From the NCBI GenBank assembly GCA_963851045.1, contig CAWKNC010000001.1, positions 124,001 through 188,000 of the forward strand: DNA of 64,000 nucleotides. The letters are read 5' to 3'. Source of the DNA: WHSW01 sp963851045. Lineage in GTDB: Bacteria > Actinomycetota > Thermoleophilia > Solirubrobacterales > 70-9. The translations under genes were made by a program, and so were the position numbers. Below the pieces are notes generated by a model. That model did not search any database. It saw only the letters and a program-made list of their open reading frames with translations, and was not told where the DNA came from. Shown piece by piece: positions 43,706 through 52,492 of the stretch; the stretch's first letter is position 1; each line of letters begins with the position of its first letter.

Positions 43706-44347
43706 TCAGGACGGAAACTCGGGCAGGTCTCTGATCGAGTCCAGGTCTTCGTCGTCCGCAGCCCACTCGACGACCTGAGGGTTAGCCGCAGCGGCGGTAT
43801 GGAAGTGGCGAAGCGCCTCGTCGGTCTTGCCGGCCAGAGCCCTGTAGCAGGCGAGCTGGTAGTTGAGAGTGGGGTGCTCGGGATAGTCCGCAAGGCCCGC
43901 CGCGGCGATCTCGTAGGCGCGGTCGTAGTCGCCGGCGAGGTAAGCCGGTTCGGCCGCGTACCAATGCTCAAACGGCGAGACGGGCAACGCCGCACCGGGG
44001 GGTCCGCCGATGACGAGCACCGTTGTCTCGTCCGCCTTGGCCGTCGCTTCGCGGTGCGTGCCAACGCCGATCAGGATCATCGTCCCGCTTGGAGCGTCGA
44101 CCCGCTCGCCATCGATCTCGAAGCTCGCCTCACCCGAGACCACCAGGTAGAGCTCCTCGTGACCGCCGGCGCCGCCGCTGGTCTCGTCGTGGGGCTCGAT
44201 CACCACGTCGCCCGCGCTCGCGCCCGTGTAGGCGTTGAGCGCAACGCTGGTCATCCCGAGCGCCCGGCGGATCGGCCGCCAGATCCCCATGGCAAGCGGG
44301 ATCCGGTCGAGCTCATCGATTTGCGAGACCCTGTAGCTCTCACTCAT
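43706..44347 (-). CDS. Cupin-TPR fusion protein
   Basis: A 213-residue protein. Residues 1-115 form a cupin barrel (HEELYLVVSGEASFEI with the metal-type HxxE, then SGTMILIGVGTHREATA), and residues 120-200 are two or three TPR-like helix pairs (EHPTLNYQLACYRALAGKTDEALRH). It would bind a small molecule or metal and a partner protein. ATG at 44347 overlaps the stop of the LuxR gene by eight bases, so the pair is probably a regulator and sensor-like partner. Confidence 0.82.
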   Translation of the reverse strand: MSESYRVSQIDELDRIPLAMGIWRPIRRALGMTSVALNAYTGASAGDVVIEPHDETSGGAGGHEELYLVVSGEASFEIDGERVDAPSGTMILIGVGTHREATAKADETTVLVIGGPPGAALPVSPFEHWYAAEPAYLAGDYDRAYEIAAAGLADYPEHPTLNYQLACYRALAGKTDEALRHFHTAAAANPQVVEWAADDEDLDSIRDLPEFPS

Positions 44348-44672
44348 GCGCGGCAGGGTCCAGGTCGGCACCGATGCCGTGACGGTGTGCCACAGCTGCG
44401 GCCTCGGTGCGGCTGCGAACGTCGAGCTTGGAAAGAATCCGAGAGACGTGGACGCTCGCCGTCTTCTCTGCCATGAACAGGCGCTCGCCGATCTCGCGGT
44501 TGGTCGTGCCGCGGGCGACCAGCTCCAGCACCTGGAGCTCGCGCGGGGTGAGATCGAAGGGCACCGGCGCTGACGGCTCGTCATCGTGCGCGGTCTCCTC
44601 GACCGTCGCGAGATTGAGGCGGGCGCGGGCTGCAAGGCCGCTCGTCTCCTCGCACAGCCAGCTGTGATCCAA
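44340..44672 (-). pseudogene. C-terminal LuxR helix-turn-helix fragment of the AAA regulator (shifted frame)
   Basis: Frame beginning after a break near 44655-44672. It reads PFDLTPRELQVLELVARG, then the recognition region TNREIGERLFMAEKTASVHVSRIL, a classical LuxR DNA-binding domain. Joined to the upstream frame by removing one G in the CTGGCTG run at 44655-44664 it gives AAELGSQLLCEETSGLAARA, a natural junction. In the sequence as given, the large protein would lack its DNA-binding domain. Confidence 0.65.
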
Positions 44673-47340
44673 GCTCGGCGGCGATCGAGCGTGCCTGCGC
44701 TAACGACGTCGCGGCCGCCGCGCGCGCGGTGCGCCCGAGCTCGGCCTGCGCCTGGCGCCAGAGCGCGACTGCGCGCGGATACGGGCGCTCGATTTCAGCC
44801 CACGCCGACGCGGCCGCGAGCCACAGTGCCGGGTCGTCCTCGCCCTGGGCGCGAGCGAGCTCCGCTCTCGCCTGGGCGTAGTTGGCCAGCTCGACCGGCC
44901 GTGGGCTCGCTTCCGCTGCGGCCTCGACCAGCGCATGGAGGTACTCCGCCCGCGCCCGCGCAGCGTCACACGCCTCGTCGTCTGCGATGTCGCAGGCTCG
45001 TTCGGCGGCGTCCGCCTCCACGGCGAGTCCGGCGGTGGCGATGGTCGCTATCCGAGCGGCGTCCTCGCTGCAGTACTGGATGCGATCGATACCGCCGGTT
45101 ACAGCGGCGCGGGCCGCATCGAGCCTTCCCGCGCGCCGCTCGAGCTCGGCCTCGAGAGCGGCGAGCAACGCTATGTACTGGGGCTCGAGCGAGTCACGAA
45201 GTAGATCGCACGCCTCGTCGATGTCGCCGCGAGCGGCATCGGGATCGGCCTCACGACCGAGCAGCAACTGCGCGTGCTGCAGCTTCGCGCTCGCCCTCGC
45301 GATCCCCGCGACCTTCTCGCCGGCGGCTTCGAGCTCGGCCGCTGTGAGTGTCCAATCGCCCAGGTCAAAGCTGATCTCGGCGATGTTGATTCGGATCCAG
45401 CCGAGTGCGCGAAAGAATGCGCGCTCGCCGAGGAGCGCCTGCACCTTCGCGGCTCCCTGCTGCGCTGCCGCGAGCGCCTCACGGCTGCGCCCTCCGAGGT
45501 GCAGCGCATCGGCGTAGTTGAGGTAGACCGTGGCAACGTCATTGGGGTCGTTGGCACGCTCAGCAAGCTCGATCGACTCCTGGATTCGCGCGTGGCCCTC
45601 GTCGTTTTCGCCCAGGGCGAAGAGCGCGAGCCCGAGGCGGTTGAGAACACCGGCGCGCGCATTCTCATAACCGGAGAGACGGATCGCCTCGAGCGCCTCT
45701 GGGGCCTCCTCTCGAACCTCGCGAAAGCGCCCCTGCAAGAGCAGGAAGCGGACCTTCTGTGCGAGCAGCTGCGCGCGAGCCGGCGAATCAGGCGCGTCAG
45801 GGAGCAGATCGAGGGCGCGACGCTGCGTCGCCCGACTGCGCTCGGCTCGCCCCAGCGACCACTCGCAGGTGGCGAGCCGGTAGATCGCCATCGCCGCGCG
45901 CTCGGGGTCGGCATCCGCGTCAATCTCTGAGATCGCGCGCTCGTAGAGGCCGACCGCCACCTCGTCGTCTCCCCACAGATAGTGCGCTCGGGCGCAGCGC
46001 GAGAGGATCTCTCCGTATCCGTGGCCGGTCAAAGTCTCGGGGTCGTCGACACGGGGCCAGAGCGCAACGACGCGGTCGAGCAGCGCTGCCGCCTCGTGAT
46101 AGGCCTGCAGGCGCGAGACGGCCCCCGCGGCCTCGACCGCTGCCTTGAGCGCCGCCGGCTGATCGCCCGCGGCGTTGTAGTGGTGCGCCATCCCGGTGAC
46201 GATCCATGCCTCGTCGTGACCACCGCGCATCCGCTCCATCGCGCGCGCCAGGCTGAGGTGAAGCTCGGCGCGCTCACCCGGCAGCAGATCGTCGTAGACG
46301 ACCTCGCGCAAAAGCGCATGACGAAAGGCGAAACGTCCCTCGCCGTCGGTGACGACGATCTGGGCCTCCACCGCCTCCCGCATCGACGCCGAGAGCTCGC
46401 CCGGCTTCGTTGCGGCCGCCTCGGCCAGCAGGTCATGACCGGCGCGACCGGCCACCGCGAGCATGCGCAACAGGCCCTGACCCTGACCGGGCAGGCGCTC
46501 GACACGCAACAACAGCGCCTCGCGCAGGCTCGGCGGCAACGAACCGAGACCGTCCGCGCCCGCCGCGAGCAGTTCCTCGGTGAACAGGGGATTGCCGTCA
46601 CTGCGCGCGTGCATGCGCTCGACGATCTTCCGATCCGGAGTCTCACCCAGGATGTCTGTGAGCTGGGCGGCAAGCTCGGTGCGGTCGAAGCGCTCCACCT
46701 CCACCCTGATCGCGCGCGGCGCGCGCTCGAGCTCGCCAAGCAGCGGGCGCAGGGGGTGGCGGCGGTGAAGCTCGTCGGAGCGATAGGTCAGGACCGTCAG
46801 CAGGGGCTCATCGCGAGCGCTCGCGGCGAGGAAGCGCAAGAACGACCGCGTCGAGCTGTCGGCCCAGTGGATGTCCTCGATCCACAACACCACCCCGCCA
46901 GGCGACTCGGCGCCGAGCTCCGCGAGCAGCTCGAGCACCGCGTCGAAGAGACGCTGCGAATCGCCACGGTCGCCGTCGGACTCAGCTGGCGCGCCACCGA
47001 GCTCGGGAACCAGTCGTGAGAGCTCGGCCCGGCTCGGCTCGGAGAGCTCCGCGAGGATCCGATCGCCGCCGCGGACGAGCGGTCGCAGAGCACCGACGAG
47101 CGGGGCGTACGGAAGCTCGTCGTCGCCGAGCTCGATGCAGGCGCCGCCGATTACGCGGACGCCGCGCTCCTCGGCGCGCTCGAGCATCTCGGCGAGCAAT
47201 CGGCTCTTACCAACGCCCGACTCTCCGGCGACAAAGGCCATCGTCGGCAGCTCGGCGCCGCTGTCTTCGATCGGCGCGACCAGCTCGGCCAGCTGATCGG
47301 CCCTCCCGATGAAACGGCTCGAGGTGACGCGTGTGGCCAT
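44581..47340 (-). CDS. LAL-type transcriptional regulator, AAA-ATPase and TPR part (frame broken before the LuxR domain)
   Basis: A 919-residue frame that encodes the main part of a large ATP-binding LuxR regulator. The N-terminal ATPase has Walker A GESGVGKSR and Walker B VLWIEDIHWAD; the remainder is a long array of TPR-like helices (about residues 400-890). The last 20 or so residues, after AELGSQL, look like an artefact of a frameshift; the LuxR DNA-binding domain lies in the next frame (44340-44672). The intact gene would span 44340-47340, about 1000 residues. It is divergent from the small gene at 47506 over 165 bases that carry a direct repeat. Confidence 0.8.
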   Translation of the reverse strand: MATRVTSSRFIGRADQLAELVAPIEDSGAELPTMAFVAGESGVGKSRLLAEMLERAEERGVRVIGGACIELGDDELPYAPLVGALRPLVRGGDRILAELSEPSRAELSRLVPELGGAPAESDGDRGDSQRLFDAVLELLAELGAESPGGVVLWIEDIHWADSSTRSFLRFLAASARDEPLLTVLTYRSDELHRRHPLRPLLGELERAPRAIRVEVERFDRTELAAQLTDILGETPDRKIVERMHARSDGNPLFTEELLAAGADGLGSLPPSLREALLLRVERLPGQGQGLLRMLAVAGRAGHDLLAEAAATKPGELSASMREAVEAQIVVTDGEGRFAFRHALLREVVYDDLLPGERAELHLSLARAMERMRGGHDEAWIVTGMAHHYNAAGDQPAALKAAVEAAGAVSRLQAYHEAAALLDRVVALWPRVDDPETLTGHGYGEILSRCARAHYLWGDDEVAVGLYERAISEIDADADPERAAMAIYRLATCEWSLGRAERSRATQRRALDLLPDAPDSPARAQLLAQKVRFLLLQGRFREVREEAPEALEAIRLSGYENARAGVLNRLGLALFALGENDEGHARIQESIELAERANDPNDVATVYLNYADALHLGGRSREALAAAQQGAAKVQALLGERAFFRALGWIRINIAEISFDLGDWTLTAAELEAAGEKVAGIARASAKLQHAQLLLGREADPDAARGDIDEACDLLRDSLEPQYIALLAALEAELERRAGRLDAARAAVTGGIDRIQYCSEDAARIATIATAGLAVEADAAERACDIADDEACDAARARAEYLHALVEAAAEASPRPVELANYAQARAELARAQGEDDPALWLAAASAWAEIERPYPRAVALWRQAQAELGRTARAAAATSLAQARSIAAELGSQLAVRGDERPCSPRPPQSRDGRGDRAR

Positions 47341-47374
47341 GGACTCAGTATGCCCCGCAGGGGCCTTCTGAGAG

Positions 47375-47404
47375 GTAAGGGGTGGTCGCGCGAAAGTAAG
47401 GGGT
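47375..47404. promoter_or_regulatory. Tandem GTAAGGGGT direct repeat upstream of the LAL regulator
   Basis: GTAAGGGGT occurs at 47375-47383 and 47396-47404, 21 bases apart (two helical turns), just upstream of the regulator's start at 47340. Spacing on one face of the helix suggests an operator. A GCCCC/GGGGC hairpin (47352-47364) lies closer to the start. The protein that binds it is unknown; autoregulation is a guess. Confidence 0.35.
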
Positions 47405-47505
47405 CGAAGGCCTCACATCGCGCCATTTTCCCGATGTACAAGCGGTTTCTTAGACGTAGTTTGGTGATCAGGCGTTACCAGCCGAAGGCTAGGAAAGGAA
47501 CCGGG

Positions 47506-47865
47506 ATGTACGCACTACTCACCCAGATGGCAAACGATCGCGGTGCGGAGCTTCGGCGCGAAGCTCGCTCGCGGCGAATTGGCCGGCTCGCTCGCCGGCG
47601 CAAGGCGGCCCTTCGAGGCGGCGGCGGTTCGACCGAGGAGGTCACCGTCCGCCCCCTCGACCCCGCATCCGACCACCCCGCGCTCGTCAGGCTCGCCGCG
47701 CTCGACTCAGCCGACATTCCCCACGGCGAGTTGATCGGCGCCGAGCTTGACGGCTCGTTGGTGGCCGCGATCTCGCTCAGCGATCAGCGGCTGATCGCCG
47801 ACCCGTTCACGCAGACCGATGGAGTCCGGTCGCTTCTGGAGCTTCGCGCCGCGCAGCTCGTTTAG
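47506..47865 (+). CDS. Small conserved hypothetical protein (119 aa)
   Basis: A 119-residue protein with ATG at 47506, preceded by AGGAAAGGAA (47491-47500). The N-terminus is Arg-rich (residues 17-37) and the C-terminal half (VRLAALDSADIPHGELIGAE, then LVAAISLSDQRLIADPF) is a compact alpha/beta unit I have seen repeated in Solirubrobacterales-like genomes with no known function. The upstream frame start at 47350 is rejected because it has no ribosome site and no domain character. Divergent from the LAL regulator. Confidence 0.72.
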   Translation: MYALLTQMANDRGAELRREARSRRIGRLARRRKAALRGGGGSTEEVTVRPLDPASDHPALVRLAALDSADIPHGELIGAELDGSLVAAISLSDQRLIADPFTQTDGVRSLLELRAAQLV

Positions 47866-47893
47866 CTGGGCCCGCGACGGCCAAGCGGTCGTA

Positions 47894-47966
47894 TGCCCCG
47901 GGTAGGAGTCGAACCTACGACCTACCGCTTAGGAGGCGGTCGCTCTATCCACTGAGCTACCGGGGC
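47894..47966 (-). tRNA. tRNA-Arg (anticodon CCT)
   Basis: Read on minus, the 73-base element starts GCCCCGGTAGCTCAGTGGAT, has the anticodon loop CTCCTAA closed by ACCGC/GCGGT, so anticodon CCT, a T loop with GTTCGACTC and a 3' acceptor strand CCGGGGC pairing with the 5' end. CCA is not encoded. It reads the AGG codon, rare in a high-GC genome. Confidence 0.95.
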
Positions 47967-47982
47967 TCCGGGCGAAAGTCTG

Positions 47983-50900
47983 TCAGCCGCGTTCGACGAC
48001 GACGCTTGCCGGTGTCTTGAGGCCGCCTGCCTTGAGCGTCACCCCAAGCGCAAAGGTCGTCTTGCCCTTGGGCACGGCCACCTTGATCGACGTCGCCTTC
48101 GGCGACACCTTGAATGTCTTCCTACCCACCTTGAGCTTCGCGGCGACCGTACTGGCCACCCGCAGTTTCATCTTCTTCGCTTTCGCTGAGATCGCCGGCG
48201 CCGCCAGCTCGAGGAACTCGGGCTTAACGGCCGCCACGGTCACGATCGTCGAATCCCGGCCGGTGATGCCGCCGGCCCTCGCCGTGAGGGTGATCTTGTG
48301 GCGCCCCGGCTTGAGGCCGGAGACGGACACGGAGGCGCCGCGGCCGAGATCGTCCCTGCGATCCGACCAGCGCAGCGCCTTCGTTCGCAGCGGCTTTCCA
48401 CCGGGGGCGAACGCCTGGCCGGTCAGCGTCAGCGTCGAATCGGCCGCAATGGTCACCGGCACTCCCGGATCGGAGATGCGCACGTCGGGCGGCGTGGGCG
48501 CAACCGAGAACGACTTCGAAGTGACCCTGTCGACGCGAAAGCCGTCGTCGACGCTCACCCGGACCTTGGCGCGATCCGAGCCGGCGAGCAGCGAGCGGCG
48601 GATCTGGGCGGCACCGGTCTCGGCCGGGCCTGTGTAGATGGCGCTGAAGCGCTTGCCGTCTGGCGCGTACTCGACCGTCGCTTCCAGCGGCCCACCGGCG
48701 GGCCCGTCGGCATCCGATGCCCTCCAGCGCACGGTCATGTTCTTGGCGCCCACCCGCGAGCCACCCTTGGGCGAGACCAGCCTCACCTTGGGCCCGCTTG
48801 CGGACGCCACTCGGCGAGTCCCCGCCTCGGTGCCGCGCCAGACGAAGACCTGCGTCGTCCCGGCCGGCGCAGCGACGGTGCCGTCGATCAGGACTCCCCC
48901 GCCGTCATCAAGCTGGGTCGCGCCAGCGGGTGCACTCGCGAGCAGCGCGCCGGCCTCATTGCGAGCCTCGATCGTGTATCCCGAGCTCGGATCGGGAGAG
49001 GCCGGCTCGCCATCCAGCGGCGAGACACCGGTGATGCCGAGCTTGCCGCCCGACGACTCGATCGCGGTGACATGCAACTCCCTGGCGGCCGTCGCCCGGG
49101 CCGCCGGCGGGCGCGCCTTCGCGTCGGACTGGCGGAAGCCGAGCACGGCGCCCCAGCCGCGCGGCGAGATCCACGCGTTGAGCGGCGAGTCGCCGGCGCA
49201 ATAGCCCATGAGGTCGAAGATCTCGGCCGGGAGCCCGTCGACCCCGCCGTACATGATCTTGTAGGGACCCATCGCTCCGCCGGATCCGGTGCGGACGTCG
49301 AGACCGATTCCGCCGAGCAACCCGCGGTTGTCAGGCGGCCACGCCTCGCCCTCCTGATCGCCGGTGGCCCCGCAGCCCTGCGAGGCGTGCGGACGCGCGA
49401 ATGCGTGCTGGATCTCGTGGGCGACGGCGGTGAAGGGCCGCGAGACCGCCGCGTAGCCGATCGCGCATTCGAAGAAGCCCTTGTTCTCCCAATCCCCGCG
49501 CATCACGCCGGGCAGCGTTCCGTTGCCCGCGCTCACGAGGCCGATCGGGATCATGTCGCAGTCGTCGATGTCCGCGTCATCGGCGGCATCCTCGACGCGG
49601 TCCATGAGCTCGCCCTGCAGGTAATCCCTGAATTCGGGCTGTGAGGGCATGTAGGTGTCCTCGGTGCAGATCGGCTCGAACTCGATCCCGAGGAAGCAGC
49701 TCTCAAGCGTGATCGACGGCAGGTTGATGAGATCGCCCACTTCCGCCTGGGCGTGATAGCCGTAGATATCCAGATCAACCGGGGCGAGCATCTGTGCGAC
49801 GTCGAAGATCGGGTGCGGGTCGTAGATCGGCTGGCCGTCGTTTCCGACCGGGTAGACCCCGCCGTCGGTGAGTGCGATCGGCACGACCTTCGGGCGAACC
49901 GTCTTCTGGAAGGTCACGCCCGTGAGCCGAAAGGTGGTGCGGTTCACGCAGGGTCCCTCGCATCCGATCCCGGCGGGGTTGAGGCGCGCGACCAACTCGA
50001 CCGTGCCGGCGGCGGTCCACGCCTGGGGAAGCGTGAAGGTGTAGGCGCCGGCGGGGTTGGTTCGCTGGGCCGTTGTGACCGTGCGATTTCCAACTTGGAT
50101 CACGGCGGGCTTCGCGTCCGGCTGAATGGGCCCGAGCACGCGCCCATCCGCCGTGACAGCCGACAATGTCGCCGGGACGTTGGCCACGCCACCGACGGTG
50201 CCGTTGCGAAGTGTCGCGTACATGCGTACGACCGTCTTGCCGTTGGCCTGCAGGCTGACCTCGGGCGGGCCGTAGGCGCGGCTACGCGGCTGGGTCTCGG
50301 GAAGGTCGCCCAGCGTCATCGCCGGTGGCGGGCCCGCGGTATAGGTGCGCTCGGGCTGGATCGCCTGCGTCACCTCGACGTCGTTGATCTGGAGGTCGAG
50401 CGCGCCGGGCGCCGGCGGTCGCGGACCGCACGGTGGCGGAGTGTTCGAGGTCGTGTACTTGACCGCCTTCGAGGCCGGCTGGTTGTCGGCGGTGCGCTGA
50501 CCCTGGTCGACCACATAGACGTTGTCGCGGCAGTCGAGTGCGACAGCGGTCGGGATGTTCAGCTCACCGTTTGCGCCGAGACCTGACGTTCCGATCGTGT
50601 CGATCTGGGCGCCATCGCGGTTGAAGCGGCGGATAATCGAGCCGCCACCGTCGGCCACGTAGATGCGGCCCTGCGAGTCGGCCGCGATCTCACCGACCGT
50701 GCCGGTGAACAGGCCGGCCCCGATGGGGTTCGCGATCGCGGAGGTCTCGCCAACGAAGCGCACGACCTCCTGGCCGCTGAAGCCAGAGAAAGCCGCGTAG
50801 ACGTCGCCGCCCGATACGGCCACCCCCGTCGGGCTCGAGATGGGAATCGAGCCAAGCGGAACGCCGTCGGCCGAATAGATGACGATCCGCGTCGCCTCGG

Positions 50901-51381
50901 CGACGTAGAGCTTGCCGGTGGTCGAGTCGACGGCGATCGCGACAGGATCGATGAGGTCCCTACCGCCCGGCCCGTTGGGGCCGATCGTGCGGATGAACGT
51001 GCCGCCGGTGTCGATCTTGATGATCCGGTTGTCGGATCCGCCCTGGACGACGTAGAGCGACCCCGATGCATCGGCGGCGATCGCCTCCGGGTCCGCGAAC
51101 GCGGGCCCGCCGCCGGCGGGTGCGGAGAACTCGCCTACGAAGCTGCCGTTGAACGTGTACTTGACGATTCGATCGTGGTCTGGGTCAGCCACCCAGGGGT
51201 TGCCATCGGCGTCGATCGCGATTCCACTCGCGTTGGCTGCAAGCGCGCCGGGGGCGCTGCCGGTCGTCGACCCGAACGTGAAACTGAACGTCTGGGCGGC
51301 GGCCGAACCGGGTCCAGCAATGAAGAAAAGGGCGGCGGCCACGATCGCCACCAGTCCCGAGCGTCCCTGCACGCGCAGCAC
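47983..51381 (-). CDS. Very large secreted protein: NHL-like repeats, zincin-like metalloprotease region and Ig-like C-terminus
   Basis: About 1132 residues from GTG 51381. A signal peptide (hydrophobic run about residues 12-28, ending SAAAQ) is followed by an NHL/beta-propeller region (about 30-310; DADGNPWVADPDHDRIVKY), a beta-rich middle, a zincin-like region with HEIQHAFARPH (His655, Glu656, His659, His665) and Ig-like beta modules to the end. The HExxHxxxxxH pattern is like a metzincin active site, so a secreted metallopeptidase is inferred. The NHL part may bind polymer or cell wall. It lies 10 bases after the stop of capA. Confidence 0.75.
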   Translation of the reverse strand: MLRVQGRSGLVAIVAAALFFIAGPGSAAAQTFSFTFGSTTGSAPGALAANASGIAIDADGNPWVADPDHDRIVKYTFNGSFVGEFSAPAGGGPAFADPEAIAADASGSLYVVQGGSDNRIIKIDTGGTFIRTIGPNGPGGRDLIDPVAIAVDSTTGKLYVAEATRIVIYSADGVPLGSIPISSPTGVAVSGGDVYAAFSGFSGQEVVRFVGETSAIANPIGAGLFTGTVGEIAADSQGRIYVADGGGSIIRRFNRDGAQIDTIGTSGLGANGELNIPTAVALDCRDNVYVVDQGQRTADNQPASKAVKYTTSNTPPPCGPRPPAPGALDLQINDVEVTQAIQPERTYTAGPPPAMTLGDLPETQPRSRAYGPPEVSLQANGKTVVRMYATLRNGTVGGVANVPATLSAVTADGRVLGPIQPDAKPAVIQVGNRTVTTAQRTNPAGAYTFTLPQAWTAAGTVELVARLNPAGIGCEGPCVNRTTFRLTGVTFQKTVRPKVVPIALTDGGVYPVGNDGQPIYDPHPIFDVAQMLAPVDLDIYGYHAQAEVGDLINLPSITLESCFLGIEFEPICTEDTYMPSQPEFRDYLQGELMDRVEDAADDADIDDCDMIPIGLVSAGNGTLPGVMRGDWENKGFFECAIGYAAVSRPFTAVAHEIQHAFARPHASQGCGATGDQEGEAWPPDNRGLLGGIGLDVRTGSGGAMGPYKIMYGGVDGLPAEIFDLMGYCAGDSPLNAWISPRGWGAVLGFRQSDAKARPPAARATAARELHVTAIESSGGKLGITGVSPLDGEPASPDPSSGYTIEARNEAGALLASAPAGATQLDDGGGVLIDGTVAAPAGTTQVFVWRGTEAGTRRVASASGPKVRLVSPKGGSRVGAKNMTVRWRASDADGPAGGPLEATVEYAPDGKRFSAIYTGPAETGAAQIRRSLLAGSDRAKVRVSVDDGFRVDRVTSKSFSVAPTPPDVRISDPGVPVTIAADSTLTLTGQAFAPGGKPLRTKALRWSDRRDDLGRGASVSVSGLKPGRHKITLTARAGGITGRDSTIVTVAAVKPEFLELAAPAISAKAKKMKLRVASTVAAKLKVGRKTFKVSPKATSIKVAVPKGKTTFALGVTLKAGGLKTPASVVVERG

Positions 51382-51391
51382 GCTATCAGCG

Positions 51392-52492
51392 TTAGAGGCC
51401 CGGCCCGTACCCGTTGCCCCTGCCGACGACCCTGACGGTCCGTTTGTACGAGTCGCGCAGGGCACCCGCGTTGTCGGGATCCGACGAGGGCTTGGCCGGC
51501 AGGACGACGTAGTCGCCGAGACGCACCCAGGTGGGGATGTAGGTGACGCGTCGCACCCTGAGCCTCTCGCCGACCGCCCTGAAGCGAAGCAGCGCGATGA
51601 TCCCGTCCTGCGTCGCCGCGGGCAGCCCGGTGGACGCCCCCTGGTTGGAGACCAGGTTCCCCTCGCTGAAGACAACGAACTTGCCGTGCATGCGTTCGAT
51701 CGGCTGGACGACGTGCGGGCCCTGGCCGACGACGACGCTGACGACCTTCGCGTCGGTGAGCTTTCTGGCGACGGCAACCTGCGACGCGTTCGGCTTCGGG
51801 GAGTTCTCGTCGCCCCAGTGCATCTGCACGATCACCGCGTCGGCTCCCTTGTCGCGGGCCTTCCGCGCGTCGCGGATGATCGCCTTGGCGCCGGCCTTGG
51901 GGTTCGACGCCGGATAGGTGTTGACCGACCACGGATGCGGCGGGGGGATGCCGTTGGTCGCATCGGTATACGCGACGAAGCCGATCTTGAATCCCCTGAC
52001 TCGCAGGAACGTCGGCTCGTCGCGGCGCTTGGCGGAGGGAAACGAGCCGGTGTGCTTGACATTGGCGTCGTCTAGTGCGTCAACCGTCCCGTTGATCCCG
52101 GCCTGCCCGCCGTCGACCGAGTGGTTGGAGGCCGTCGAGCACGCGTCCCAGCCGCTGCGACGAATCGATGTCGCGAGATCGCGCGGGGTGTTGAAGATCG
52201 GGTAGGTCGTGGGTGGTCCCGGGCCCATCGGTGTCTCGACGTGGCAGAGCGCGAGGTCGACCCCGTCGACATAGGGGGAGATCCTGTTGAAGAACGGCGC
52301 GAAGTCGTACTCGCCGCCGCCGCCGTTCGCGCGAGCGCGGTCCAACAGCGGCCTGTGCATCAGGAGGTCACCGCTGGCGGAGATGGTGAAGTGGACGACC
52401 TTGCCTTCCCGGGCGACGGGCTCGGGGGAGCTGGCGGGACCGGGCGCGACGAGCGATCCGAGGACCGAGAGAAGTGCGAACAGGGCCGTCAG
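51392..52492 (-). CDS. CapA-family (poly-gamma-glutamate synthesis-type) metallophosphatase-like protein, CTG start
   Basis: CapA fold: SGDLLMHRPL near residue 40, CHVETPM, STASNHSVDGG and HWGDE give the usual metal-ligand positions, and GQGPHVVQP closes the fold. The N-terminus is not covered by ATG, GTG or TTG: from the preceding stop the frame gives LTALFALLSVLGSLVAPG, a signal-peptide-like run, reached only from CTG at 52492, which overlaps the upstream stop as CTGA. From an internal ATG (52360) the protein would lose the signal peptide and the first motif. Role in capsule or wall polymer is inferred. Confidence 0.78.
   Translation of the reverse strand: MTALFALLSVLGSLVAPGPASSPEPVAREGKVVHFTISASGDLLMHRPLLDRARANGGGGEYDFAPFFNRISPYVDGVDLALCHVETPMGPGPPTTYPIFNTPRDLATSIRRSGWDACSTASNHSVDGGQAGINGTVDALDDANVKHTGSFPSAKRRDEPTFLRVRGFKIGFVAYTDATNGIPPPHPWSVNTYPASNPKAGAKAIIRDARKARDKGADAVIVQMHWGDENSPKPNASQVAVARKLTDAKVVSVVVGQGPHVVQPIERMHGKFVVFSEGNLVSNQGASTGLPAATQDGIIALLRFRAVGERLRVRRVTYIPTWVRLGDYVVLPAKPSSDPDNAGALRDSYKRTVRVVGRGNGYGPGL

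Noticed and set aside
47350..47505. Upstream extension of the small 119-residue gene
   Set aside because: It has no domain-like sequence, and the ribosome site before ATG 47506 is better.
47894..47966. tRNA considered as an integration site
   Set aside because: No integrase, direct repeat of the tRNA end or island-like base change is seen on either side.
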